A stretch of DNA of 45,788 nucleotides from Pseudomonadota bacterium (lineage in GTDB: Bacteria > Pseudomonadota > Gammaproteobacteria > Burkholderiales > Gallionellaceae). Under the pieces are notes generated by a model. It had not been told where the DNA came from. It made no database searches and saw only the letters and a program-made list of their open reading frames with translations. The DNA lies in assembly GCA_021822115.1 (NCBI GenBank), contig JAJZSA010000012.1, positions 1-45,788 on the forward strand, given 5' to 3'. Numbering within the stretch: position 1 is the stretch's first letter; each line of letters begins with the position of its first letter. The position numbers and the translations under genes are program-made. Of the stretch, positions 8,055 to 17,293 are shown in pieces.

Positions 8055-11000
8055 TTAAGGGAATTTCTTGTACAACGTGGCGTAATACAACACCGGGATC
8101 ACTACCAGCGTCAGCAAGGTGGAGACCAGGATGCCGAAGATCAAGGCCAGCGCCAGACCATTGAAGATCGGGTCATCCAGGATGAACAGCGCACCCAGCA
8201 TGGCGGCCAGGCCGGTCAGCAGGATGGGCTTGGCGCGCGCCGCAGCCGCATTCACCACCGCATGTTGCAGGTCGATGCCATCGCGCAACTGCAGGTTGAT
8301 GAAATCCACCAGCAGGATGGAGTTGCGCACGATGATGCCGGCCAGCGCGATCATGCCGATCATCGAGGTGGCGGTGAATTGCGCACCGAACAGCGCGTGA
8401 CCCGGCATCACGCCGATCACGGTGAGCGGGATGGGCGCCATGATCACCAGCGGCACGACGTAGCTCTTGAACTGCGCCACCACCAGCAGATAGATCAGGA
8501 TCAGTCCCACGCCGTAGGCGATGCCCATGTCGCGGAAAGTCTCGTAGGTGACCTGCCATTCGCCATCCCATTTCATGGCGTAGCCGGCATAGGGATCGGA
8601 CGGCTGATGGAAGAAGTAGCTCTCCAGCGTGCCCCCTTCGTTCAGCGTCATATCCGAGGTCTTGCCATTGATGGCGAACATGCCATACAGCGGGCTATCC
8701 AGATCGCCAGCCATGTCGCCGGTGACATACACCACCGGCAGCAGGTCCTTGTGATAGATCGGATAGTCACGCTCGGCCTTCACCACCTGCACCACTTCGG
8801 ACAGCGGCACCAGTGCGCCATCGCGCGAGCGCACCTTGAGTTTGAGCACATCATCGATGCGGCTTCGCTTCTCCACCGGCAGACTGAGACGCAGCGGCGG
8901 CGCATATTTGGCATCCAGATCGTGCAGCGCCGTCACATCCTGACCGGTGAGTGCGATCTGCACCGCATCCACGATGTCGCGCTGCGCTACGCCCAGCAAG
9001 GCTGCCTTGCTCTGCATCACGCGCAGCACCATCTTGGGCGCAGCTTCACTCACCGTATCGTCGATACCGACGATGTCGGCAGTCGCCTTGAACTGTTCCT
9101 TCACCTTGCCCGCCACTTCGCGCATGCCGGCATATTCGGGGCCGTAGATCTCGGCCACGATGGGTGACATCACCGGCGGTCCGGGCGGCACCTCGACCAC
9201 TTTGACCTTGGCACCCCAGCGCTGCGCGATGGCCTCGATCGGTTCGCGTACCGAAGTGGCGATCTCATGGCTGCTGCGATCGCGCTTGTGCTTGTCTTGC
9301 AGGTTGACCTGGATATCCCCCTGCTCCGGCGCGCTGCGCAGGTAGTACTGACGCACCAGACCGTTGAAGTTGATGGGCGAGGCCGTCCCGGCATACGCCT
9401 GGTAGTCGGTCACTTCCGGCACGGTCGCCAGATAGGTGCCGATCTCGCGCATCACACCGGCGGTCTGCTCCACGGCAGTGCCGGTAGGCATATCCACCAC
9501 CACCTGGAACTCCGACTTGTTGTCGAACGGCAGCATCTTCAACACCACCAGCTTGACCACCGCCAGCGATACGGCGAACAACAGGCCGGCGAGGATGCCC
9601 AGCCACAGTTTGCGACGCGCACCTTTGCCATGTTCCTTGTTCAGGAACGGACCGAGCTTCTGCCGGAAGAAGCGCGCGATGGGCGTATCTTCCTCGTTCG
9701 CCACCACCGCATGGTGTGCACCGGCGAACTTGTGCGCCAGCCACGGGGTGACGATGAAAGCGATGGCCAGCGAGATCAACATGCCCATGCTGGCGTTGAT
9801 CGGGATCGGACTCATGTATGGGCCCATCAGACCGCTGACGAATGCCATAGGCAACAGCGCGGCGATCACGGTCAGCGTAGCCAGGATTGTCGGACTACCC
9901 ACCTCATCCACCGCTTCCGGAATGATCTCGGACAGCGGCTGATGCTGCGCCAGCTCGCGCCGGCGATGGATGTTCTCCACCACCACGATGGCGTCATCCA
10001 CCAGGATGCCGATGGAGAAGATCAGTGCGAACAGCGACACCCGGTTGAGCGTGAAGCCATAAGCCCAGGAAGCGAACAGCGTCACCGCCAGCGTCAGCAG
10101 CACCGCCACTCCGACGATGAACGCTTCGCGCCGTCCCAGTGCGAACCACACCAGCGCCACCACGGCAAAGGTGGCGAAGAACAGCTTCTTGATCAGCTTC
10201 ATCGCCTTGTCGTTGGCGGTCTCGCCGTAGTTGCGGGTGACGGTCACCTGCACATCGTCCGGGATCACGCTGCCCTTCAGCTCGTCGATACGCTGGATCA
10301 GTTTGTCGGCGACTTCGACTGCGTTCTCGCCCGGCTTCTTGGTGACAGCCAGCGTCACCGCGCCGAATTCACCTTGCGCAGCGATGCCCTTGTCTCCGGC
10401 GGCGGCGCCGGTGCCCAACCAGACATAACTCTTGGGTTGGTCGGCACTGTCTCGCACTTCGGCCACATCGCGCAGGAACACCGGCTTGCCGTTGGTCACC
10501 CCCACCACCAACTGGCTCACCTCGCGCGCATCGCTGAGGAAGGTACCTGTCTGCACCAGCACCTCGCGGTTGCTCTGCACCAAAGTGCCGGCACTCTGCG
10601 AAACATTGGATGCCTGCAACGCGGCGCGCACTTCCTGCACCGAAAGCTGGTGCGCATTGAGCGCTTCCGGATCGAGCAGCACGCGCACCACGCGCGGCGT
10701 GGAACCCAGAGTGCTCACCTCACGCGTGCCCGGCACGCGCTTCAGTTCAGCCTCGATGGCATGTGCCACCTGCGACAGCGCCACGGCATTGCCAGCCGCC
10801 TGGTCGCGCCACAAGGTCAGCGCCAGCACCGGCACATCGTCGATCCCCTTGGCCTTGATGATGGGTTGCGCTACGCCCAGAGTAGTCGGCAACCAATCGG
10901 CATGCGATAGGATCACGTCGTACAGTTTGACCAGCGATGGCACATGTTCCTCGCCCACTTTGAACTGCACGGTGAGCACCGCCATGCCGGGCTGCGACAC

Positions 11001-11261
11001 GGAGTACACATGGTCCACGCCGGCGATCTGCGACAGCACCTGCTCGGCCGGTGTGGCCACGGTATTGGCCACGTCCTGCGCCGACGCACCGGGATAGGCG
11101 ATCAACACATTGGCCATGGTCACGTTGATCTGTGGCTCCTCCTCGCGCGGCGTCACCGCCACCGCGAAGATGCCGAGCAACATAGCGACCAGGGCCAGCA
11201 GCGGCGTCATCTGCGAATGCAGAAAAACGCGCGCGATACGTCCAGATACGCCCATGCTCAT
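8055..11261 (-). CDS. RND efflux transporter, inner-membrane permease subunit
   Basis: This is a full-length AcrB/MexF-superfamily proton-driven pump (1068 residues, 12 membrane helices, two large periplasmic loops). The N-terminal half has the TM4 proton-relay pair in GILVDDAIVVVEN. The second half has the matching GIIVRNSILLVDFINLQ segment near the C-terminus. The N-terminus (TPREEEPQI) places it in the less-studied subgroup rather than with drug pumps AcrB/MexB. The gene overlaps the adaptor stop (ATGA), so the two are translationally coupled. No outer-membrane channel gene is in the window, so a distant TolC-like partner is needed. The substrate is unknown; control by a BigR-like repressor hints at sulfur-related stress. 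Confidence 0.9.
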   Translation of the reverse strand: MSMGVSGRIARVFLHSQMTPLLALVAMLLGIFAVAVTPREEEPQINVTMANVLIAYPGASAQDVANTVATPAEQVLSQIAGVDHVYSVSQPGMAVLTVQFKVGEEHVPSLVKLYDVILSHADWLPTTLGVAQPIIKAKGIDDVPVLALTLWRDQAAGNAVALSQVAHAIEAELKRVPGTREVSTLGSTPRVVRVLLDPEALNAHQLSVQEVRAALQASNVSQSAGTLVQSNREVLVQTGTFLSDAREVSQLVVGVTNGKPVFLRDVAEVRDSADQPKSYVWLGTGAAAGDKGIAAQGEFGAVTLAVTKKPGENAVEVADKLIQRIDELKGSVIPDDVQVTVTRNYGETANDKAMKLIKKLFFATFAVVALVWFALGRREAFIVGVAVLLTLAVTLFASWAYGFTLNRVSLFALIFSIGILVDDAIVVVENIHRRRELAQHQPLSEIIPEAVDEVGSPTILATLTVIAALLPMAFVSGLMGPYMSPIPINASMGMLISLAIAFIVTPWLAHKFAGAHHAVVANEEDTPIARFFRQKLGPFLNKEHGKGARRKLWLGILAGLLFAVSLAVVKLVVLKMLPFDNKSEFQVVVDMPTGTAVEQTAGVMREIGTYLATVPEVTDYQAYAGTASPINFNGLVRQYYLRSAPEQGDIQVNLQDKHKRDRSSHEIATSVREPIEAIAQRWGAKVKVVEVPPGPPVMSPIVAEIYGPEYAGMREVAGKVKEQFKATADIVGIDDTVSEAAPKMVLRVMQSKAALLGVAQRDIVDAVQIALTGQDVTALHDLDAKYAPPLRLSLPVEKRSRIDDVLKLKVRSRDGALVPLSEVVQVVKAERDYPIYHKDLLPVVYVTGDMAGDLDSPLYGMFAINGKTSDMTLNEGGTLESYFFHQPSDPYAGYAMKWDGEWQVTYETFRDMGIAYGVGLILIYLLVVAQFKSYVVPLVIMAPIPLTVIGVMPGHALFGAQFTATSMIGMIALAGIIVRNSILLVDFINLQLRDGIDLQHAVVNAAAARAKPILLTGLAAMLGALFILDDPIFNGLALALIFGILVSTLLTLVVIPVLYYATLYKKFP

Positions 11262-12295
11262 CGCTTCATCTCCGAAGCGGCCATGCCGGCCTTGACGGCT
11301 TCACGCGCCACGCGCTCACCTACATTGAGCCCGGCCAGCACTTCCACCTCACCTTGAGCATTCTCTTCACCCAGACGCACCTGACGCAGGCGCGGCATGC
11401 CCTTGTCGTCCACCACATACACGGCCACCACTTCGCTGCGGCGCACCACCGCACTGGCCGGGATCAGCATCTTGTTCTCCTTGCCCACCACGAAATGGGT
11501 GCGCACGAACATGCCGGGATAAAGATTGGATTGATTGGCCGGCAGATCGACGCGCACCGGGGTGCTATGCGTGCGCAGGTCGGCCGACGGCTGCACGGTG
11601 ACACTGGCCGCCTTGATCCAGCGGTTCAACGACGGCACCTCCACACTCACCTGCGGATGTACGCCGATGTCCTTCAACTTGTCTTGCGGCACGTTGGCGA
11701 TGACGCGCATCTGCGACGGGTCGAAACCTGTCATCAAAGGCTTGCCCACAGTCACCATCTCACCCAGTTCGACCATCTTGGCCGAGACCACCCCGCCGTA
11801 AGGGGCGATCACCGAGGTATAGCTCTGCGCCAGGGCGGACTGCTCGGCGCCCGCTTCGCTTGCATCAGCCTGTGCCTTGGCCATCTCGTAATCCGCCTTG
11901 GCCTTGTCCAGCGCAGCCTGACTGATGAATTTCTGCTTGAACAGCTCTTGCGAACGCTCATAGTTGAGGCGCGCATTCAGCAATGCCGCCTGTGCCTGCG
12001 AAAGTTGCGCGCGGCTGCCAGCCAGTGCCTGCTCGGCCTCACGCTCATCGATCTTGAGGATCACCTGTCCCTGGCTCACGCGGTCGCCCACATCGAAGAA
12101 GATGCCCTTCACGCGCCCGGAGATCTGCGCCGACACAGTGGATTGACGTACCGCCTCGACCACGCCGTCGATGCTATAGGTTTGCTCGACCTCGCGATAT
12201 TGCACCGGGGCGGTTGCCAGCGGCTCTGCAGCTTGCACCGAGGCGGCGAACATCACGGCCGAAAGGCCCAGCAACAAACCAGAATCACGCTTCAT
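11258..12295 (-). CDS. RND efflux periplasmic adaptor (membrane fusion protein)
   Basis: This is a 345-residue periplasmic adaptor. A signal peptide is evident (KRDSGLLLGLSAVMFAASVQA, cut near residue 22). Then come a first beta strand with a lipoyl-type half (VRQSTVSAQISGRVKGIFF), a coiled-coil hairpin rich in Ala/Gln/Glu (about 85-150), the second lipoyl half (TSVIAPYGGVVSAKMVELG), and a beta-barrel domain (PGMFVRTHFVVG). ATG 12295 is preferred over the in-frame codon at 12307 because GAGGTG lies six bases before it. The gene lies directly behind a strong promoter with an inverted repeat between the -35 and -10, and overlaps the pump gene by four bases. Confidence 0.9.
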   Translation of the reverse strand: MKRDSGLLLGLSAVMFAASVQAAEPLATAPVQYREVEQTYSIDGVVEAVRQSTVSAQISGRVKGIFFDVGDRVSQGQVILKIDEREAEQALAGSRAQLSQAQAALLNARLNYERSQELFKQKFISQAALDKAKADYEMAKAQADASEAGAEQSALAQSYTSVIAPYGGVVSAKMVELGEMVTVGKPLMTGFDPSQMRVIANVPQDKLKDIGVHPQVSVEVPSLNRWIKAASVTVQPSADLRTHSTPVRVDLPANQSNLYPGMFVRTHFVVGKENKMLIPASAVVRRSEVVAVYVVDDKGMPRLRQVRLGEENAQGEVEVLAGLNVGERVAREAVKAGMAASEMKR

Positions 12296-12323
12296 GTCAC
12301 ACCTCACTGGAATTGAATGTTTT

Positions 12324-12355
12324 GCATATTAGCAAATTCTAATATGCCATGACAA
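12324..12355 (-). promoter_or_regulatory. Efflux operon promoter with perfect inverted-repeat operator
   Basis: On the minus strand a -35 TTGTCA (12355-12350) and a -10 TAATAT (12331-12326), preceded by TGC, are separated by 18 bases. The inverted repeat GCATATTAG-N6-CTAATATGC fills 12324-12347, covering the spacer and the -10, with both 9-base arms matching perfectly. This is the classic position for a repressor to block RNA polymerase. It lies 28 bases upstream of the adaptor start and 38 bases downstream of the ArsR-family gene, the obvious candidate regulator. The AT-rich TTAG/CTAA content resembles reported BigR-type boxes, as an inference. Confidence 0.75.
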
Positions 12356-12385
12356 GACCCAGTTATTCACTCGGTCAAATGGACG

Positions 12386-12688
12386 TCAGATGGAGCAGAA
12401 CACGTCGCGCATCATACCCACCAGCTTGACAGTGCGCGGGTCGCCGATGCGGTAATAGACACGATTGGCATCCTTGCGCGTGGTCAGCACCCCCTTGTCG
12501 CGCAGGATACCCAGATGTTGCGAGATGTTGCTTTGCGAAGTGCCGACGCTGTCCACGATCTCCTGCACGCTCAGTTCGCCGTCGCTCAACACGCACAGCA
12601 CCTTGAGCCGCAACGGATGCGCGATGGCTTTCATTGCTTGGGCCGCCAGCAGGATGTCTTCATCCCTGTCGATCAGTTTGTTCCCCAT
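12386..12688 (-). CDS. ArsR-family repressor resembling persulfide sensors BigR/SqrR
   Basis: This is a 100-residue winged-helix dimeric repressor. The DNA-recognition helix is around TSQSNISQHLGILRDKG (about 50-66), followed by the wing ANRVYYRIG. The protein has just two cysteines, C32 in the helix after HPLRLKVLC and C98 at the C-terminus (DVFC). Their 66-residue separation equals that of the sulfide-sensing pair in BigR (42/108) and SqrR (41/107), and metal-site motifs of ArsR/CadC (ELCVCDL) are absent. A strong ribosome site (GGAGGGGAG) precedes ATG 12688. It is upstream of and in line with the efflux genes and probably represses them through the inverted repeat at 12324-12347. A plain metal sensor is the alternative. 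Confidence 0.82.
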   Translation of the reverse strand: MGNKLIDRDEDILLAAQAMKAIAHPLRLKVLCVLSDGELSVQEIVDSVGTSQSNISQHLGILRDKGVLTTRKDANRVYYRIGDPRTVKLVGMMRDVFCSI

Positions 12689-12731
12689 GTTCTCCCCTCC
12701 CGGATGTGGGGCGTGCGCCCCGGTGAAATCG

Positions 12732-12778
12732 GCTAAAATAGCGCCCGCGCCAGCTTTGCGCGCAGCAGCTAAATTAGC
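12732..12778. promoter_or_regulatory. Pair of short palindromes between the ArsR gene and gpmI
   Basis: Two 11-base palindromes, GCTAAAATAGC (12732-12742) and GCTAAATTAGC (12768-12778), lie 36 bases apart centre to centre in the 129-base divergent intergenic region. They share the GCTAA/TTAGC half sites seen in the operator of the efflux promoter. They could be autoregulatory sites of the ArsR-family gene or parts of the gpmI promoter. No strong -35/-10 pair was identified. Confidence 0.35.
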
Positions 12779-12817
12779 AACTGCTCATATTCTGACAATT
12801 TTGGAAAAAAAGCCAGC

Positions 12818-14368
12818 ATGACCGACCGCATCCCTCCCGCCGTGACCCCTGTCCTTCTGCTCATCCTCGACGGCTTCGGCTATCGTGAAGATGCCGATTT
12901 CAATGCGGTGGCGCAGGCACGCAAGCCGAACTGGGACCGGTTGTGGCGTGAGTACCCGCATACACTGATCAACACTTCCGAACTGCATGTTGGTCTGCCG
13001 AACGGACAGATGGGCAACTCCGAGGTCGGCCACCTCAACATCGGTGCCGGCCGCATCGTCTATCAGGACCTGACCAAAGTGGATCTGGCCATCGAGGACG
13101 GCAGCTTCGACACCAACCCGGCGCTGTCACAAGCCATTGCGTCGGCCAAACAGCATGGCGGCGCGCTGCATATCCTCGGCCTGCTGTCGCCAGGCGGGGT
13201 GCATAGCCACGAAGCGCACATCCACGCCATGCTGGCGATGGCCGTGCGTGCCGGCCTGCAAAAAGTCTATGTGCATGCCTTCCTGGATGGTCGCGACACC
13301 CCTCCGCGCAGCGCTGCCGGTTCATTGCAACTGCTACAGGAGAAATGCGACGCACTAGGCGGCGGTCGTATCGCCAGTCTGGTCGGCCGCTATTTCGCCA
13401 TGGATCGCGACAACCGCTGGGACCGCGTGCAACAAGCCTATGACCTGCTGACCCAGGGTAAGGCAGCGTTCTCCGCACCGGACGCACAGGCCGGGTTGCA
13501 AGCCGCTTATGCGCGTGGCGAAAATGACGAGTTCGTACAAGCCACCACGATCGGCACCCCGGTGGCGATGGCGGATGGCGACGTGGCTGTATTCATGAAT
13601 TTCCGCGCCGACCGCGCGCGCGAGATCACGCGCGCCCTGACCGAAGCGCAGTTCGACGGCTTCGCCCGTACCCGCTTCCCCAAGCTGGCCAACTTCACCA
13701 CGCTGAGCAGCTATGGCGAGGACTTCCAGCTGCCCTGCGCCTTCCGCCCCGAAGCCATCCACAACGGCATCGGTGAGTACCTCTCCGATCTCGGCCTGAA
13801 GCAGTTGCGTATCGCCGAAACCGAGAAATATGCGCACGTCACCTATTTCATCAGCGGCGGACGCGAACAGCCCTATCCGGGCGAAGACCGCATCCTGGTA
13901 CCCTCGCCCAAGGTCGCAACCTATGACCTGCAACCCGAGATGAGCGCCTATGAAGTGACCGACAAGCTGGTCGAAGCCATCCGCAGCGGACAGTATCAAG
14001 CCATCCTGTGCAACTACGCCAATGGCGACATGGTCGGGCACAGCGGCGTAATGGAAGCGGCCGTAAAAGCCATTGAGGCGCTGGACACCTGTATCGGCCG
14101 CGTGGTGCAGGCAATGCAGGAAGCCGGTGGCGAAGTGCTGATCACCGCCGACCACGGCAATGCCGAACAGATGCTGGATCGCAACACCAACCAGGCACAT
14201 ACCGCACATACGCTGAACCATGTGCCGTTCCTGTACATCGGCCGCCCAGCCGAGATGGCACCCATCGGCAGCGGCGCCCTGAAAGATGTCGCTCCGACAT
14301 TGCTGGCCATGATGGGCCTGCCGCAACCGCCGGAAATGACCGGCCATTCGTTGATCCGCTTCCAGTGA
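12818..14368 (+). CDS. gpmI: 2,3-bisphosphoglycerate-independent phosphoglycerate mutase
   Basis: This enzyme interconverts 3- and 2-phosphoglycerate in glycolysis and gluconeogenesis, using two Mn ions and a phosphoserine intermediate. It has 516 residues, standard for the family. The N-terminal metal site [11 protein letters not shown] and the nucleophile Ser68 in [11 protein letters not shown] are present, as are the substrate loop [14 protein letters not shown] and the C-terminal metal-binding segments [12 protein letters not shown] and [12 protein letters not shown]. It begins a tight operon; its stop overlaps the envC start (GTGA). In E. coli gpmI also precedes envC and lies next to yibN. 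Confidence 0.97.
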   Translation: MTDRIPPAVTPVLLLILDGFGYREDADFNAVAQARKPNWDRLWREYPHTLINTSELHVGLPNGQMGNSEVGHLNIGAGRIVYQDLTKVDLAIEDGSFDTNPALSQAIASAKQHGGALHILGLLSPGGVHSHEAHIHAMLAMAVRAGLQKVYVHAFLDGRDTPPRSAAGSLQLLQEKCDALGGGRIASLVGRYFAMDRDNRWDRVQQAYDLLTQGKAAFSAPDAQAGLQAAYARGENDEFVQATTIGTPVAMADGDVAVFMNFRADRAREITRALTEAQFDGFARTRFPKLANFTTLSSYGEDFQLPCAFRPEAIHNGIGEYLSDLGLKQLRIAETEKYAHVTYFISGGREQPYPGEDRILVPSPKVATYDLQPEMSAYEVTDKLVEAIRSGQYQAILCNYANGDMVGHSGVMEAAVKAIEALDTCIGRVVQAMQEAGGEVLITADHGNAEQMLDRNTNQAHTAHTLNHVPFLYIGRPAEMAPIGSGALKDVAPTLLAMMGLPQPPEMTGHSLIRFQ

Positions 14369-15486
14369 TCTGGCGCCTGCTGTCGTGCCTGTCGTTCGCG
14401 CTCTGCCTCTCCACGGGCGCGCAGGCATCGCAGCAGGCTGACCTGGAGAAGCTGCGCGAACGCCTCAACAAGATCCAGCAATCGTTCGAACGCACCAATG
14501 AATCGCGTTCCGAGGCGGCCGATGCCTTGCGCGATTCGGAACGTGCGATCAGCGACAGCAACCGCCGCCTGGCCCAAGTCACGCAACAACGCCGCGAAGC
14601 GGACCGCGAACTGGAACGCCTGCAACAACGCAGCGCAACGCTGAGCGCGGATTACCGCAAGCAACAATCCCTGTTGGGCCGCTTGCTGTATCGCCAGTAT
14701 ATCGGCGGCATCGACCAGGACTATCTCAAGCTGCTCCTCAACAACGAAGACCCCAACCTGATCGCCCGCGAGCTGCACTATTACGATTACATCGCCCAGG
14801 AACGGGCCGCGCTGCTGCAAGGTTTGCACGACAACATGCAGGCGCTACGCGAGGTGACCGCTGCGGCACGCGATAAACGCAGCGAGATCGACCGATTGCA
14901 GCAGCAAACGCAGCAGGAACTGGCCAAGCTGGAACGCGAACAAGCCACCCGCCGCAAGACCCTGCAACGCATCTCGCTCGAATTGAAACAGCAACGCAAC
15001 GAAATGGCGCGCCTGCGGCGCAACGAGGCACGCCTGCGCGACTTGGTGGATAAGCTGTCACAAGTCCCCGGCGCAGGCGGTGGCGCCCCATTCGTCGCCC
15101 TCAAGGGCAAACTGACGCTGCCAGTGAACGGCGAGGTCGGCAACCGCTTCGGCGATCAACGACCGGAGAGCAAGCTCGGCTGGACCGGTTGGTTCGTGCG
15201 CGCTACCGCGCGCCAGCCGGTGTTGGCAGTCGCTGCCGGACGCGTGGTGTATGCCGACTGGCTGCGCGGCTATGGCAACCTGCTCATCATCGACCACGGG
15301 CAAGGCTACATGAGCTTGTACGGCAATAACGAGACGCTGTACAAACAGGTCGGCGATACCTTGCAGACCGGCGATATCGTGGCCAGCGTGGGCAACAGCG
15401 GCGGCAACGATGATTCCGGTTTATACTTTGAGCTACGTTACCGGGGCCAGCCATTCAATCCCGCGCCTTGGTTCAAGCATCCATAA
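14365..15486 (+). CDS. envC: Murein hydrolase activator EnvC
   Basis: EnvC is a periplasmic activator of cell-division amidases. It has 373 residues, with a signal peptide (cut after about TGAQA), a long coiled coil (about 27-220, heptads rich in Gln, Arg and Glu) and a C-terminal LytM/M23-like domain. The LytM domain is degenerate: the usual HxH metal pair is replaced in LYFELRYRG, as in E. coli EnvC, so it should activate AmiA/AmiB-type amidases rather than cut murein. The GTG start at 14365 overlaps the gpmI stop. ctpA begins 13 bases downstream. Confidence 0.92.
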   Translation: MIWRLLSCLSFALCLSTGAQASQQADLEKLRERLNKIQQSFERTNESRSEAADALRDSERAISDSNRRLAQVTQQRREADRELERLQQRSATLSADYRKQQSLLGRLLYRQYIGGIDQDYLKLLLNNEDPNLIARELHYYDYIAQERAALLQGLHDNMQALREVTAAARDKRSEIDRLQQQTQQELAKLEREQATRRKTLQRISLELKQQRNEMARLRRNEARLRDLVDKLSQVPGAGGGAPFVALKGKLTLPVNGEVGNRFGDQRPESKLGWTGWFVRATARQPVLAVAAGRVVYADWLRGYGNLLIIDHGQGYMSLYGNNETLYKQVGDTLQTGDIVASVGNSGGNDDSGLYFELRYRGQPFNPAPWFKHP

Positions 15487-15499
15487 GGAATCCTGAGAT

Positions 15500-16885
15500 A
15501 TGAGTCTGCGCTTCAAGGAAATCAGCCTGGTCGCCATCGGCCTGTTGGCCGGCGTCACTGCCAGCTTGCACTTCTCCGCACTGGCCGAAAAAGAGATGCC
15601 GCTGCCGTTACCGGTGGAAGAGCTGCGTGCGTTCTCCGAAGTGTTCGGCCGCATCAAGAGCGACTATGTGGAACCGGTCAGCGATAAGAAGCTGATCACC
15701 GAAGCCATCAACGGCATGCTCTCTGGACTGGACCCGCATTCTGCCTATCTCGATGCCGATGCCTTCAAGGAGCTGCAGGTCGGCACCCAAGGTGAGTTCG
15801 GCGGCCTGGGTATCGAGGTCGGCATGGAAGATGGTCTGGTCAAGGTCATCTCTCCCATCGAAGACACGCCTGCCTTCCGCGCCGGCATCCAGAGCGGCGA
15901 CCTCATCATCAAGCTGGATGACACCCTGGTGAAAGGCCTGACCCTGAACGATGCGGTGAAGCGCATGCGCGGCAAGCCAGGCAGCAACATCCGGCTGACG
16001 GTGGTACGCAAGAACGAGCCCAAGCCGTTTGAAGTCAACATCGTGCGCGCCGTGATCAAGGTGCAAAGCGTCAAATCCAAGCTGGTGGAACCTGGCTACG
16101 GTTTCGTGCGCATCACCCAGTTCCAGGAACATACCGGCGAGAACCTCGCCAGCGCACTGGAGAACCTGCGCAAGCAGAACAAGGCACCTCTGCAAGGCTT
16201 AGTACTCGACCTGCGCAACGATCCGGGCGGCTTGCTGACCGCAGCAGTGGGCGTCTCAGCCGCATTCCTGCCCAAGGATGCGCTGGTGGTCTATACCGAA
16301 GGACGTACCGATGATGCACGTATGCGTTTGCTGGCCAATCCCGACTATTACCTGCGCGGCGACAAGGCGGACTACCTCAGGGATCTGCCCGGAGAATATG
16401 CCAGTGTCCCCATGGTGGTGCTGGTGAACGGCGGCTCCGCCTCTGCTTCGGAGATCGTGGCTGGCGCCCTGCAAGACCATAAACGCGCGGTCATCTTGGG
16501 TACCCAGACCTTCGGCAAGGGATCGGTACAGACCATCCTGCCGCTGGGCAACAACACGGCGATCAAGCTGACCACGGCGCGCTATTACACGCCGAGTGGC
16601 CGTTCCATCCAGGCCAAAGGCATCGAGCCGGACATCGTGGTGGAAGATCCGGCGACGGCCACTTTCGATCGCACGCTGCGCCTGCGCGAAGCCGATCTGG
16701 ATAACCACCTCAGCAACAGCCAGCTGAAGCCAGGCGAAGATGCGCGTCATCCGCAACGCAAAGCGTCAGACAAGGAGGAAGCCGGCGAGAAATCCGAGAT
16801 CGCCGAGTTCGGCGCCAAGAACGACTATCAGCTGAACCAGGCGCTGAACCTGCTGAAAGGGATGAGCATCCTGCGAGGGAAATGA
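15500..16885 (+). CDS. ctpA: C-terminal processing protease (S41 family, CtpA/Prc-like)
   Basis: This is a periplasmic serine protease of 461 residues that recognises C-termini of substrates, often acting on murein hydrolases and lipoproteins. An N-terminal hydrophobic signal or anchor (about 9-27) is followed by a PDZ domain (about 95-175, with GGLGIEVGME and the carboxylate loop) and the S41 core. The catalytic dyad is visible as Ser315 in GGSASASE and Lys340 in TFGKGS, the 25-residue spacing of E. coli Prc. The C-terminal tail (about 405-440) is charged and low in complexity. It follows envC by 13 bases and overlaps the next gene by four (ATGA). Confidence 0.94.
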   Translation: MSLRFKEISLVAIGLLAGVTASLHFSALAEKEMPLPLPVEELRAFSEVFGRIKSDYVEPVSDKKLITEAINGMLSGLDPHSAYLDADAFKELQVGTQGEFGGLGIEVGMEDGLVKVISPIEDTPAFRAGIQSGDLIIKLDDTLVKGLTLNDAVKRMRGKPGSNIRLTVVRKNEPKPFEVNIVRAVIKVQSVKSKLVEPGYGFVRITQFQEHTGENLASALENLRKQNKAPLQGLVLDLRNDPGGLLTAAVGVSAAFLPKDALVVYTEGRTDDARMRLLANPDYYLRGDKADYLRDLPGEYASVPMVVLVNGGSASASEIVAGALQDHKRAVILGTQTFGKGSVQTILPLGNNTAIKLTTARYYTPSGRSIQAKGIEPDIVVEDPATATFDRTLRLREADLDNHLSNSQLKPGEDARHPQRKASDKEEAGEKSEIAEFGAKNDYQLNQALNLLKGMSILRGK

Positions 16886-17289
16886 AGATGAATCCGTTCG
16901 AGCTGAAAAAAGAACGCCTCCTGACTTTCACAGCAGAGCCAGCCGACCAGCTGGAACAGGCTTATCTGCTGCTGAGCGGACTGCGCAATTTCGAAGTCAC
17001 GCGCGACACGAAACCAAACACCTTGCGCATCCGCTACAGCGTGGAGCATTACTCGCTGGAAGGCCTGCAAAAGGCCTTGCAGCGGGAAGGCTTCCACTTC
17101 AACTACAGCCTGCTGGAACGCCTGCGCAACACGCTCTACCACTATTGCGAGGATGTGCAGTACCACAACCTGAAGACCCCGGAACCACGCACCAAGAACA
17201 ATGCGCAGGAAGTCTTCGTCAAGGCCTACGAACAACACCCCCACGGCGATCACGTCGAGCTGCCCCAAGAACCCGGCAAGCACAAATAG
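16882..17289 (+). CDS. Conserved-looking small protein with a ferredoxin-like (HMA-shaped) fold pattern, function unknown
   Basis: This is a 135-residue cytosolic protein with no signal or membrane segment. Residues about 12-75 alternate strand, helix, strand, strand, helix, strand (LLTFTA, DQLEQAYLLLSGL, FEVTRD, TLRIRYSVE, SLEGLQKALQREG), the layout of heavy-metal-associated domains, but the metal-binding CxxC is absent. A later HYCEDVQYHNLK and a charged tail follow. It overlaps the ctpA stop (ATGA) and ends five bases before moeB. I do not recognise a named family; the HMA resemblance is my reading of the pattern only. Confidence 0.75.
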   Translation: MKMNPFELKKERLLTFTAEPADQLEQAYLLLSGLRNFEVTRDTKPNTLRIRYSVEHYSLEGLQKALQREGFHFNYSLLERLRNTLYHYCEDVQYHNLKTPEPRTKNNAQEVFVKAYEQHPHGDHVELPQEPGKHK

Positions 17290-17293
17290 CGGC

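Noticed and set aside
9267..10910. 547-codon plus-strand frame opposite the RND gene
   Set aside because: Shadow of the RND pump gene with His/Gln-rich composition.
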